Of a stretch of DNA of 64,000 nucleotides, positions 1-10,000 are shown one piece after another. The translations under genes were made by a program, and so were the position numbers. Under the pieces are notes generated by a model that searched no databases, was not told the DNA's origin, and saw nothing but the letters and a program-made list of their open reading frames with translations. Positions within the stretch are counted from its first letter, which is position 1. Every line of letters starts with the position of its first letter. Source of the stretch: Variovorax sp. WS11 (lineage in GTDB: Bacteria; Pseudomonadota; Gammaproteobacteria; Burkholderiales; Burkholderiaceae_C); the NCBI RefSeq assembly GCF_010499245.1, contig NZ_JAAGOW010000001.1:1612001-1676000 (forward strand), given 5' to 3'.

Positions 1-900
1 CTGCGGCAGGATCACGCTCTGCTGCCCGTCGACCACCGCCGAGTCGATCTCGACCCCGCGATTGATCGGGCCCGGGTGCATCACGATCGCATCGGGCCTG
101 GCGAGCTGCAGCTTCTCGGGCGTCAGGCCGTAGGTCTTGAAGAATTCCTGCGACGAAGGCAGCAGTGCCCCGCTCATGCGCTCGTTCTGCAGGCGCAGCA
201 TGATGATCACGTCGCAGTCCCTGATGCCCTCCTCGAGCGTGTGACACACGCGCACGCCCATCTGCGCCATGTCGCCCGGCACCAGCGTCTTGGGGCCGAC
301 CACCCGCACCTCGGCGCAGCCCAGGGTGGTGAGCGCGTGGATGTCGGAGCGCGCCACGCGCGAGTGCAGCACGTCGCCGACGATCGCCACCGTGAGGTTG
401 GCGAAGTCCTTCTTGTAGTGGCGGATCGTGTACATGTCGAGCAGCCCCTGGGTCGGGTGCGCGTGGCGGCCGTCGCCGGCGTTCACAACGTGCACATGGG
501 GCGCCACGTGCTGCGCGATCAGGTAGGGCGCGCCCGACTCGCTGTGCCGCACCACGAACAGGTCGGCGGCCATCGCGCTCAGGTTGGCGATGGTGTCGAG
601 CAGCGACTCGCCCTTGCTCGCGGAGGAGCGCGCGATGTCGAGGTTGATCACGTCGGCCGACAGCCGCTTGGCCGCTATCTCGAAGGTGGTGCGCGTGCGC
701 GTGGAGTTCTCGAAGAAGAGGTTGAACACGCTCTTGCCGCGCAGGAGCGGCACCTTCTTGACCTCGCGATCGCTCACGCTGGTGAAATTGGCGGCGGTGT
801 CGAGGATCTGCGTGAGGATGGCCTTGGGCAGGCCCTCGATCGAGAGCAGGTGGATCAGCTCGCCGTTCTTGTTGAGCTGGGGGTTGCGTTTGTAAAGCAT
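1..900 (-). CDS. pyrB: Aspartate carbamoyltransferase catalytic subunit (3' end outside window)
   Basis: Condenses carbamoyl phosphate with L-aspartate to carbamoyl aspartate, the committed cytosolic step of pyrimidine synthesis. The first 300 residues are visible. The carbamoyl-phosphate loop STRTRTTFE lies near residue 60, GRHAHPTQG is in the middle, and HPGPINRG lies close to the window edge, all in the family order. The ATG shares its A with the TGA of pyrR (TGATG), so translation is probably coupled to pyrR. Only the C-terminal part is missing. The family and symbol are secure; whether a dihydroorotase-like pyrC follows, as is common, cannot be seen here. Confidence 0.96.
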   Translation of the reverse strand, partial: MLYKRNPQLNKNGELIHLLSIEGLPKAILTQILDTAANFTSVSDREVKKVPLLRGKSVFNLFFENSTRTRTTFEIAAKRLSADVINLDIARSSASKGESLLDTIANLSAMAADLFVVRHSESGAPYLIAQHVAPHVHVVNAGDGRHAHPTQGLLDMYTIRHYKKDFANLTVAIVGDVLHSRVARSDIHALTTLGCAEVRVVGPKTLVPGDMAQMGVRVCHTLEEGIRDCDVIIMLRLQNERMSGALLPSSQEFFKTYGLTPEKLQLARPDAIVMHPGPINRGVEIDSAVVDGQQSVILPQ

Positions 901-1475
901 CAGGCTTGCTCCACCTGGAAGCTGAAAACGCCCTTGTCGTCGCGCGCAAGCGCGAGCGACTGCGCAGCCGGCAACTCGAGCCGCGCAGCCGCGAAGTCCG
1001 CCGCTACCGGCAGTTCACGACCGCCGCGGTCGACCAGCACCGCGAGCCGCACGCAGCCCGGCCGGCCGAAATCGAACAGCTCGTTGAGCACCGCACGGAT
1101 GGTCCGGCCGGTGTAGAGCACGTCGTCGAGCAGCAGCACGTCGGCGCCGTTCACGTCGAAGGGCAGCGAGGTCTGCGCGCTCGCGGCCATGCCGCGGCGC
1201 GCGAAGTCGTCGCGGTGCATGGCGGAGGAGATGATGCCGGGGGTGCCGGGCAGGCCCAGGTCCTTCTGCAGCCGCTCGACCAGCCAAGCGCCGCCGGAGG
1301 TGACGCCGACCAGGCGCGTATCCGGGCGGACCAGGGGCGTCACGCCACTCAGCAGCTCAAGGTAGAGCGCTTCGGCATTCAGGCCCCCCGCGCTCGGCAC
1401 TGGCGTGTGCTCGCTGCCCCCCGGGGAGGCGCTCGCCCCTCGGGGCGGCCCTTCGTTGCTCGGAATCGTATTCAC
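900..1475 (-). CDS. pyrR: PyrR, pyrimidine operon regulator / uracil phosphoribosyltransferase
   Basis: PRTase-fold protein. In Gram-positives PyrR is a UMP-dependent RNA-binding attenuator with weak uracil phosphoribosyltransferase activity; in beta-proteobacteria the regulatory role is assumed from position before pyrB. The PRPP-binding motif [16 protein letters not shown] is near residues 110-125. The protein (191 aa) is slightly longer than usual because the first 25 or so residues are low-complexity ([13 protein letters not shown]) and come from a palindromic GC-rich repeat. The ATG at 1475 overlaps the ruvX stop (ATGA), which favours it. A GTG at 1400, after the repeat, is an alternative start that would give a more standard length. 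Confidence 0.9.
   Translation of the reverse strand: MNTIPSNEGPPRGASASPGGSEHTPVPSAGGLNAEALYLELLSGVTPLVRPDTRLVGVTSGGAWLVERLQKDLGLPGTPGIISSAMHRDDFARRGMAASAQTSLPFDVNGADVLLLDDVLYTGRTIRAVLNELFDFGRPGCVRLAVLVDRGGRELPVAADFAAARLELPAAQSLALARDDKGVFSFQVEQA
1405..1450. repeat. GC-rich palindromic repeat-like segment inside the pyrR N-terminus
   Basis: The stretch holds CCCCCCGGGGAGG and CCCCTCGGGGCGG blocks facing each other round a short GCGCTCG spacer, so it can fold into a strong hairpin. It encodes a Gly/Pro/Ser-rich segment unrelated to the PRTase fold. From memory, very similar GC palindromes are scattered between genes in Variovorax-type genomes and give peptides of this kind when translated; this was not searched here. 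It may be a REP-like element captured by the reading frame, or it may lie in a spacer ahead of a later GTG start. Confidence 0.45.
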
Positions 1476-1909
1476 GGGAGGTTCCTCAGAAACTGTTCAA
1501 GGATGATGCAGGCCGACGCCGCGTCGGCATCGCGCGCGCCCGAGGCCAGGGCCTCGGTGGTGCTGTAGCGCTCGTCGACCTCGTAGACCGGCAGGCCGAA
1601 GCGGCCCTTCAGCTGGCGCGCGAAACGCTGGGCAGCGCGAGTGTTGTCGTGCGGCGCGCCATCCGGGTGGTAGGGCACGCCCACCACCAGCGCGTCGGGC
1701 TGCCATTCGCGGATACGCGCCTCGACCTGCGCAAAGCGGGCGTCGCCTTCGGCCCGGATGGTGGCTTGCGGCGTCGCGCTTCGCAACAGCCGATTGCCGC
1801 TCGCAACGCCTGTGCGCTTCTGCCCGAAGTCGAAGGCCAGGAAGCTTTGAAAATGGGAGGGAACGGAAGCAGGAGGGGCAGCGCTGTCGGGCATTGCCGG
1901 ACCCCTCAT
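1472..1909 (-). CDS. ruvX: RuvX/YqgF, putative pre-16S rRNA nuclease / Holliday junction resolvase-like
   Basis: RNase H-like fold nuclease (YqgF family), implicated in 5' maturation of 16S rRNA and, by fold, in junction resolution. LAFDFGQKRTGVA carries the first catalytic Asp, VVGVPYHPDG is the central strand motif, and VDERYSTTEA and ARDADAASACIILEQFL carry the later acidic residues. The ATG at 1909 overlaps the yqgE TGA by four bases (ATGA); a second in-frame ATG at 1894 (MPDSAAPP) would give 140 aa, nearer the E. coli length of 138. The stop overlaps the pyrR start. The yqgE-ruvX-pyrR-pyrB order is common in this family of bacteria. Confidence 0.93.
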   Translation of the reverse strand: MRGPAMPDSAAPPASVPSHFQSFLAFDFGQKRTGVASGNRLLRSATPQATIRAEGDARFAQVEARIREWQPDALVVGVPYHPDGAPHDNTRAAQRFARQLKGRFGLPVYEVDERYSTTEALASGARDADAASACIILEQFLRNLP

Positions 1910-2484
1910 GCATGCCCCGCTTCGGGCGACAGCGTCCAGGCCAGCAGGCCCAGCAGCGACAGGGCCTTGTCGTAGCGCTGCTCGATGGGCGTGTCGAAGA
2001 TCACCTCCGGATCCGCGCCCACGGTGAGCCAACTGTTCTCGGCCAGTTCGGATTCCAGCTGGCCCTCGCCCCAGGCGGCGTAGCCGAGCGACACCAGCAC
2101 CTTGCGTGGCCCGGCGCCGGTGGCCAAAGCCTCCAGCACATCCTTGGAGGTGGTCATTTCCAGGCCGCCGGGAATGGTCATGGTCGAGGCGTAGACCGAC
2201 TCGTTGGGCTTCTCGCCCTCCCCGAACACCGGCTCGTGCAGCACGAAGCCGCGCTCGGTCTGCACGGGGCCGCCCTGGAACACCGGCGCGCTGCCGAGCT
2301 CGGGGCGCGACAGGCGCAGCTCGATCTTCTCGAACAGCACCCCGAGGTTGATGTCGCTGGGCTTGTTGATCACCAGGCCGAGCGCGCCGCGCTCACTGTG
2401 CTCGCAGAGGTAGACCACGCTGCGGCTGAAGGCCTTGTCCGTCAGACCCGGCATCGCGATCAGGAAGTGATGCGTGAGGTTCAT
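1906..2484 (-). CDS. yqgE: YqgE/AlgH family protein (UPF0301)
   Basis: Member of the YqgE/AlgH family, whose biochemical role is unsettled; in pseudomonads AlgH has been linked to alginate regulation. The typical N-terminus MNLTHHFLIAMPGL is present, followed by FSRSVVYLCEHSERGALGLVINKP, FQGGPV and GYAAWGEGQLESEL, all family signatures, giving 192 aa. I chose the ATG at 2484 because family members begin there. An upstream ATG at 2505 would add seven residues and would overlap the phr start codon on the other strand. First gene of the coupled ruvX-pyrR-pyrB operon. Confidence 0.92.
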   Translation of the reverse strand: MNLTHHFLIAMPGLTDKAFSRSVVYLCEHSERGALGLVINKPSDINLGVLFEKIELRLSRPELGSAPVFQGGPVQTERGFVLHEPVFGEGEKPNESVYASTMTIPGGLEMTTSKDVLEALATGAGPRKVLVSLGYAAWGEGQLESELAENSWLTVGADPEVIFDTPIEQRYDKALSLLGLLAWTLSPEAGHA

Positions 2485-2503
2485 CGGGGCAGAATCGGAG
2501 GCC

Positions 2504-4006
2504 ATGCCGCCGATTTTACTGGCCGCCGACAAGACCTACGCCAAGGGCCTCATGTGGTTCCGCCGCGACCTGCGGGTGGACGACAACGCAGCGCTCTACC
2601 ACGCGCTGCGGGCCTGTCGGCAACTGCTCTGCGTCTTCGTCTTCGACCGGGCGATCCTCGATGCGCTGCCGCGCGCGGACCGGCGCGTGGAATTCATCCG
2701 CGAATCGCTGGTCGAGCTGGAGACCGAGCTGCGCGGCCTGGGCGGCGGGCTGAGCGTGCGCCACGCGGTGGCCGAGGACGAGATCGCGCCGCTCGCGCGC
2801 GCCCTGGAAGTGCAGGCGGTGTTCGCGAACCGCGACGACGAGCCCGAGGCGCTGGCGCGCGACGCCAAGATTCTGGGCTCGCTGGCCAACAGCGGCATCA
2901 GCTTCCACACCTACAAGGACCAGGCCGTCTTCGACCGCGACGAGCTGCTGACGAAGACCGGCCAGCCCTATACCGTGTTCAGCGCCTACAAGCGCGCCTG
3001 GCTGGCCAAGGTGGATGCCTTCTACCTGAAGCCCTACCCCGTGCGCAGCCATGCCGATGCGCTGGCGCCCGCGCCCGCCAACTACCGCTCGCCAGTACCG
3101 GCGCTGGCCGAGATCGGCTTCGGGAAGAGCAACCTCTCCGACCTGGAGATCCCGACTGGCAGCCAGGGCGGCGGGGCGCTCTTCGAAGATTTCTTCCAGC
3201 GCATCGACCGCTACCACCACGCGCGCGACTATCCGGCCGTGCGCGGCCCCAGCTACCTCGGCGTGCACCTGCGCTTCGGTACCGTCTCGGTCCGGCAGCT
3301 CGCGGGCGTGGCGCACCAGCTTTCGCTGCAAGGCGACGCCGGAGCCTCGACCTGGCTGGGGGAACTGATCTGGCGCGACTTCTTCTTCCAGATCCTCGCG
3401 CACCACCCCCAGGTCGGCGAGGGCAAGAGCTTCCGGCCGGAGTACGACCGGATCCAGTGGCACCACGGCAAGCACGCCGACACGCTCTTCGAGGCCTGGT
3501 GCCGCGGACGCACCGGCTACCCGCTGGTCGATGCCGCGATGGCGCAGATCAACCAGAGCGGCTACATGCACAACCGGCTGCGCATGGTCGTGGCCAGCTT
3601 CCTCTGCAAGGACCTGGGCCTGGACTGGCGGCGCGGCGAGCGCTACTTTGCGCTGCAGCTCAACGACTTCGAGCTGGCGTCCAACAACGGCAACTGGCAG
3701 TGGGCCAGTTCCAGCGGCTGCGATGCGCAGCCCTACTTCCGGATCTTCAACCCGGTCACGCAGAGCGAGCGCTTCGACCCCGAAGGGAAGTTCATCCGCC
3801 GCTACCTGCCGCAGCTGGCGAAGCTGCCGGGTACGAGCATCCATGCGCCCTGGACCGCGGCGCCGCTGGAGCTGGAAGCGGCCGGGGTGCGGCTGGGCGA
3901 CAGCTATCCGGCGCCGATCGTCGACCACGCCGAAGCGCGAGAGCGCACGCTGCAGCGCTATGCCGTGGTGCGCGAGGCGAAGGGTGGAAGGAAGGGCGGC
4001 GCCTGA
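2504..4006 (+). CDS. phr: Class I deoxyribodipyrimidine photolyase
   Basis: Light-driven FAD flavoprotein that splits cyclobutane pyrimidine dimers. The N-terminal alpha/beta antenna domain starts at GLMWFRRDLRVDDN. The C-terminal FAD domain carries WLGELIWRDFFFQIL, GRTGYPLVDAAMAQ, MHNRLRMVVASFL and NNGNWQWASSSGCDAQPYFRIFNP, including the Trp residues of the electron-transfer path and the usual adenine-binding segment. At 500 aa the length is slightly above E. coli Phr (472). The ATG has GGAGG only two bases upstream, so the exact start is uncertain. Transcribed away from yqgE and convergent with chpA. Confidence 0.95.
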   Translation: MPPILLAADKTYAKGLMWFRRDLRVDDNAALYHALRACRQLLCVFVFDRAILDALPRADRRVEFIRESLVELETELRGLGGGLSVRHAVAEDEIAPLARALEVQAVFANRDDEPEALARDAKILGSLANSGISFHTYKDQAVFDRDELLTKTGQPYTVFSAYKRAWLAKVDAFYLKPYPVRSHADALAPAPANYRSPVPALAEIGFGKSNLSDLEIPTGSQGGGALFEDFFQRIDRYHHARDYPAVRGPSYLGVHLRFGTVSVRQLAGVAHQLSLQGDAGASTWLGELIWRDFFFQILAHHPQVGEGKSFRPEYDRIQWHHGKHADTLFEAWCRGRTGYPLVDAAMAQINQSGYMHNRLRMVVASFLCKDLGLDWRRGERYFALQLNDFELASNNGNWQWASSSGCDAQPYFRIFNPVTQSERFDPEGKFIRRYLPQLAKLPGTSIHAPWTAAPLELEAAGVRLGDSYPAPIVDHAEARERTLQRYAVVREAKGGRKGGA

Positions 4007-4016
4007 AGCGCCGCCC
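3994..4016. terminator. Strong GC hairpin between convergent phr and chpA
   Basis: A perfect 9-bp inverted repeat, GGGCGGCGC and GCGCCGCCC, brackets a five-base loop that contains the phr TGA. It lies between the tails of two convergent genes and may end transcripts from both sides. There is no T-run on either strand, so this is not a textbook intrinsic terminator. Confidence 0.4.
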
Positions 4017-4024
4017 GGGCCCGA

Positions 4025-7000
4025 TCAGGCCGCCATCGCCTGCGGCGCCTCGGCGCTGGTGTAGTGGCGCACCAGCCGCAACAGCTCGTCTTCCGCGTAG
4101 GGCTTGCCGAGGTAGTGGTTGACGCCCAGCGCGCGCGCATGGTCGTGGTGCTTTTCCGCGATGCGCGAGGTGATCATGATGATCGGCAGACCGGCCAGCG
4201 AAGCGTCGGCGCGGATGTTGCGCGCGAGGTCGAAGCCATCCATGCGCGGCATCTCGATGTCCGACAGCACCACCGCCGGCCGCTCCTGCTGCAGGCGCTC
4301 GAGCGCCTGCAGGCCGTCGGCCGCCAGCGACACGCGGTAGCCTTCGCGCTGCAGCAGGCGCTGCGTGACGCGGCGCACGGTGATCGAGTCGTCGACCACC
4401 AGCACCAGCGGGATCTGCGGCGGCGCCGTCGGGGCCACCACGGCGTCCGCGCCGCGCGCCGAGCCGGCGGCCGATGCGCCGCTGGCCTGGAACTGCCGCG
4501 CCTGCTCGCCATGCACTGCGGCCAAGGCCACGGGGTTGTAGATCAGGGCGACCGCACCGGAAGCCAGCACCGAGATGCCGGCCATGCCCGGCAGCCGCGA
4601 GAGCTGCGGACCGAGGTTCTTGACCACCACTTCCTGGTTGCCCAGCACTTCATCCACGTGCAGGGCCACCCGCTGGGCCGCGCTTCGCACGATGACGATG
4701 GTGTTGGTCTTGGCCGTCCCGCGCTCGCTGCGCGCGGACGATTGCAGCAGAGCACCGGCCCAGAAGAAGGGCACCTGGTCGCCGCCGAAGGGATAGCGCT
4801 GCTCCAGGTAAGCGGCCTCGAGCTCGGAGGCTCCGGCGCGCTGCACCAGCTCCACCAGGTTCGACGGCACGCCGATCGAGGTGGCACCGGCACGCAGCAT
4901 GACCACGTGCGTCACGGCCGTGGTCAGCGGCAGCACGAGCTTGAACTGCGTGCCCTCGCCTGGCTTGCTCTGGATCTCGATGCGGCCGCCGAGCGCGGCG
5001 ACCTGCGCGCGCACGACGTCCATGCCGATCCCGCGGCCGGCCAGCTCGGACACCTGCTCGGCGGTCGAGAAGCCGGGGGTGAAGATCAGCTCGGCTGTCT
5101 CGTCCTCGCTCGGCTGGTGGTCTGCGGCGATAAGGCCCAGCGCGCGTGCGCGCTCGACGATGCGCCGGTGGTTGAGCCCCGCGCCGTCGTCGCGGAAGCT
5201 CACCGAGACGTCGTTGCCCTCGTGGTGCAGCTCGATGGCGATCAGGCCGCTCGGCTCCTTGCCGGCCTTCTCGCGCGCCGCCGCATCCTCGACGCCGTGC
5301 GCGACACAGTTGCGCAGCAGGTGCTCGAAGGCGGGCGTCATGCGGTCCAGCACGCCGCGGTCCATCTCGATGCTGCCGCCGACGATGTCCAGGCGCACCT
5401 GCTTCCCGGTGTCCTTGGAGGCCTGCCGCACCACGCGGTAGAGGCGCTCGGAAATGCCCTCGAACTCCACCATGCGCGTGCGCAGCAGGCCGCGCTGCAG
5501 TTCGCGCGTCTGGCGCGCCTGGGCGCTGAGGTCGTCTTCCGTCGCCTGCACGGTCTTCTGCAGCGTGCGCTGCACGGTCGCCACGTCGTTGACCGACTCG
5601 GCCATCATGCGCGTGAGCTCCTGCACGCGCGTGAAGCGGTCGAACTCGAGCGGATCGAAGCCCTGCTGCGAATCCTTGGCCTGTGCCAGGCGCGACTGCA
5701 TCTGGCTCTCGGCCTGCACCTCGATGTCGCGCAGCTGCTGGCGCAGGCGGTCGAGGTTGCCGGTCAGGTCGCCGAGCGAGCTGCGCAGCTGGCCGAGCTC
5801 GGCCTCCAGGCGCGAGCGGGTGATGATGACCTCGCCGGCCTGCGCCACCAGGCGGTCGAGCAGGTGGGTGCGGATGCGCACCGCCTGGCTGGAGAGCGGG
5901 CGCAGCGGCGTGAGCGCCGAGGGCGAGGGCATCGGCAGCGCGGGGCGCGACCCTTCTTCGATAACTTGGCCGGCCGTCGGCGAGTCGGGCTCGGCGGCGT
6001 CCGCTTCCGGCGCTTCGGCGCGCACCTCGACGACGGGCGCCGGAGCCGGTGCGGCAACGGCCCGCTGTGCCAGCTCGCTCTGCATCGCGTTGTCGGCCGC
6101 GCGCAGCGCATCGAAGGTGGCCTGCAACGCATCGAAGCGCGTCAGCAGCTGTTCGACCGAGGCGCGATCGGCGCCCGAGGACCCGATGGCCTCGATCTCG
6201 GACTCCATGCGGTGGGCGCGCTCACCCAGGCGCATGGCGCCGGCCAGCCGGGCACTGCCCTTGAGCGTGTGCAGCGTGCGCAGCGTGGCGGCGCGCGGCG
6301 CCGGGTCGTCCAGGTGCTGCGACCATTCGCGCAGCGCGGTGCCCAGCTGCGGCAGCAGCTCTGCCGCCTCCTCCTCGAAGATCGGGAACAGGTCGACGTC
6401 GACCGCATCGGCCACGTCGATTGCGTCTTCGCCCTCGTCGAGCGACACGTCGCCGCTGCCGGGGCGCGGCGCGGCCACGACAGTGCCTGCGGCGGTATCG
6501 CCGATCTCGAGCGGCATGGGCGACGCCGCCACCTCGCGCAGTGCCTGCAGCGTCGCGTCGGCGGGTTCCTTGAGGAAGCCGGCCGCGAACTGGTGCAGCA
6601 GGCGGCGCAGCTCGTCGGCTGCCGCAACCAATACCACGCCCTGCGCCGGCGTGCCGCGGCCCTGCATGTACAGGTGCTGTAGCGCGGCCTCGAAGGAACG
6701 CGCCATGTCCGACAGGCCCTGGAAGCCGACGGTCGACGAACTGCCGGCCAGAGAATGGGCCAGGTTGATGGCCGATTCCGGCACGCGCTGGTTCGATTCG
6801 AGTGCCCACTCGCCGACCTCATGGGCCAGCTGCCGCGACCACTCGTCGGCTTCGACCAGGTAGACGTTGTAAAGCGCGATGCCGATGCGCAGCGGCCCGA
6901 TGACCTTGACCTGATCGTCGGCGCCAGGGACGGGCAGCCTGTCGACGGGGATCGCCGCGGCAAACGCCGAGGGCTCTGCGAGCTGTTCGGGTTCGGGTTC

Positions 7001-10000
7001 GGGCGCGGTCTCGGGGTTGAATTCGGACTGCGGCTCAGCTGCGGGCTCCGGCACCTCCACGGGCGCGGCGGCCAGCACCTCCGGTTCCGCCTCGACCTGC
7101 GCTTCGATCTGCGGTTCCTCGGTCGGGCCTTCGGTCGCCGGCTCCAGGTGCAGTTCCAGCGAGAGCTCCGGCAAGGGTTCGCGTGGGGACTCTTCGACCG
7201 ACGCCTCCTTCAGCAGCGGCACGGGAAGCGAATGCGAGTCCAGAGCGACGGGCGGCTCGTCGGCCGGCATCTGCAACGCGGGCTCGATGCTCACGTGCGC
7301 GGTCTCGAGGAAGTCGATCTCTTCCACCTCGGCAGGCAGTTGCGGCTCTTCGACCAGTGGCGTGGGCTTGCTGTCGAAGTCCAGGAAGTCGGTCGAGGCG
7401 AAATCGTCGTCGGCAGCGGGCTGTTCCGGTGCCCCGGCGCTCGCAGGTTCGGGCTGGACAGCCGACGGTTCGAATTCCGGCGCGTCGAAGGTCAGCGGTC
7501 CCAGGTCCAGGTCGGGCAGGTCCGGCAGGGGCAGTGGCTGGAGCTCGGGCTGCGCCTCGGGCACGACCTTGGCCTCGACCCAGGTCTCCTCGGCCGCGAT
7601 GTGACGCGCTGCCGCGACCAGCGTGTCGGCATCCGCCACAGGGGCGTGCGGCGCGATCGGCTCCCCGGTGCGCAGCGATTCCGCCACGCTGCAGAAGGGC
7701 GCGGACTGCCAGCCGTGCGGCTCGTTGGCGGCGATGGCTTCGACCCATTTCGCAAAGTCGGTCAGCGCACGGCGCGTGCCGGCGAGCAGTTCGGGCGTCG
7801 CCGGACGCTGGTCGGCCAGCCAGGTGTTGAGCACCTGCTCGAAGGACCAGGCGGCTTCGCCGAAATCCATCAGCCCGACCATGCGCGAGCTGCCCTTGAG
7901 CGTGTGGAAGGCGCGGCGCAGCACGGTCAGTTCGCCGTTGTCGTCCGGGCGCGAGCCCAGCGCCGAGACGGCGGCCAAGCCGTTGTGCAGCACCTCGCGG
8001 GCCTCGTCTAGGAAGATGTTCTGGAGATCGTCCTCCTCCAGCTCCCGCACTTCGGTATCGGGCAGGGCCTCCAGTGGCGCCGGGCCCGTGATCTTGGCGG
8101 TCCAGCTCGCGGCCGGGCGACGGACCTCCTCGATCGGCGGCGGCGGTGCTTTGCGCGCCGGCGTCGCCAGCGCGGCGAGCTTGGCCGCGATCTGGGCATC
8201 GACTTCCTCCACGCTGAGCACGGAATCAGTGACCGAGACAGGCCCGGAGGCCGAGGCGAAGGAGCCGGACGCGGCCACCTCGGGCGCGGCCGCCTCGGCG
8301 GCCTGGCGGCCCATCAGCGGCTTGAGCTCGCCGGCTTCGGCGTCGAACACGAACAGACGCTTGGCCAGCGCCGGCTGGTAGCTCAGCATGTCGATCAGGA
8401 AGCCCAGCGCGCCCAGGTTGTTGCCGAGCGCGTCGAAGTCCTTGGCGTCGGTGGCGGACGGCTCCTCCGCCAGCAGGCGGTCGACGTTCTCGCGCATGCG
8501 GTGCACGGTCTGGGCGGCCTGCTCAAGGCCGAGCACCGAGAACACGCCCTTCATCTGCAGCAGCTGCGTCGGCACGGTGCGCAGCAGGCCCTTCTCGGTC
8601 GGCCGGCGGAAGAACTGGTCGAGCGATTTCTCGAGCTCGCTGAGGTGGCTGCGCAGCTCGCCGACCACGGTGCCCATGGTCTGGCGGTCGCTCACGCGGC
8701 GATAGAGCTCCTCCATCCAGGACTCGAGCGGCTCCGAGCGGCCGCCTTCGCGCGCGCGCTCGATGCGGCCGGCCAGCTGGACGGTCCGCGCCGTCAGCTG
8801 GCGATCGTGCGGATCGAGGTCTTCGAAAGCGGCCTCGAGGTAGAGCACCGAGGTCGCGACCTCCATCGCCAGCTCGGTGGCCGGCGGACGGCCCGAGCGC
8901 ATGGAGGCATCGACCGCGTTGTTCAGTGCCTGCACCATCGGCTGGCTGGGGGGATGCAGCTTTTGCAGCGACTCGCCGAGCTGGACGAAGGTGTCAGCCA
9001 CCTGGCGTGTGCGCGAGACATCGCCGCCCGAGAGCGCCGACCACATCTCCTTGGCGTTCTCGATGCGCTTGCGCGCCTGCATCAGCACCTGTGGATCGAA
9101 GCGGCCAAACTGCTCGATCGTGTAGTCGACCTTCTGCTCGTTGGCCACGCCCCAGGCGACGCGCACCGCGCGCAGCGTGGCGGCCTCGTCGCGCGCGCCG
9201 GGCACGGCCTGGGCGCAGAAGAACAGCAGGTCCTGGCCCAGGCGGTCGGAGACGGTGTTGTCGCCGCGCGCCAGGGTGGCGTACTGCAAAAGCACGCGCG
9301 AGGCCGCGCGTTTGACGTGGGCGTCGGCGGGGATCAACGCCAGCGCCAGCGCCTCGAAGAAGCCGGCCGCCAGCGTCCAGAAGCTGGCCACCCGCGGCAC
9401 CGAGGCGCCGCGGCCCAGGCTCAGGCACAGGGCCTGGAGCCGGCGTGCGGCGTGGTCGTCGCCGTTCTTGACGATCTTCAGCACCTCGCGGTCGAGCTTG
9501 GAGCGCACCGCGGGGTCGTACACCATCGCGGTCTGCGTGGGCGAGGGCTTGATCTCGGCCCAGCGCCAGTTCATGTCCCAGAGGTCGGCCGGATGCACGC
9601 GCTCGTTGCCCACCAGCTCGAGCACGTCGCGGTACTGAGGGAACAGGGCGACCGAGGACACGGTCTTGCCCCCCAGCAGCGCATTGAGGAAATCGGCGAC
9701 GGCGAAGCCTGCGCGGTCGATCTTCTGGGCCGCGGCCTCGGTGCAGCGCGCCGGCTCGGTGACGAAGCTCTGGACGGCGAACTCCATCGCCCCCAGCACC
9801 AGCGCGGGAGCCGAGTGCCCCACCATCTGCAGCGCGCCGACGGCCTGGTGCAGCTGCTGCCGGGCCAGGCGCAAGGGCGCGGTGTCGGCCTCGACGCTGC
9901 CGCCGGACTCGCGCGCGAAGCGCTTCAGCGTCTTGCTGGCGTTGTCGAGCGACTTCTGGATTTCTCCGAGCACCCAGGCCAGCGGCCCGAGATCTTCATG

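Noticed and set aside
1894..4122. A 742-codon plus-strand frame across yqgE and phr
   Set aside because: Shifted frame of phr and antisense of yqgE; Arg/Ala/Pro-rich without domains.
4064..6682. An 872-codon plus-strand frame opposite chpA
   Set aside because: Antisense shadow of a conserved kinase with typical low-information His/Arg/Gln composition.
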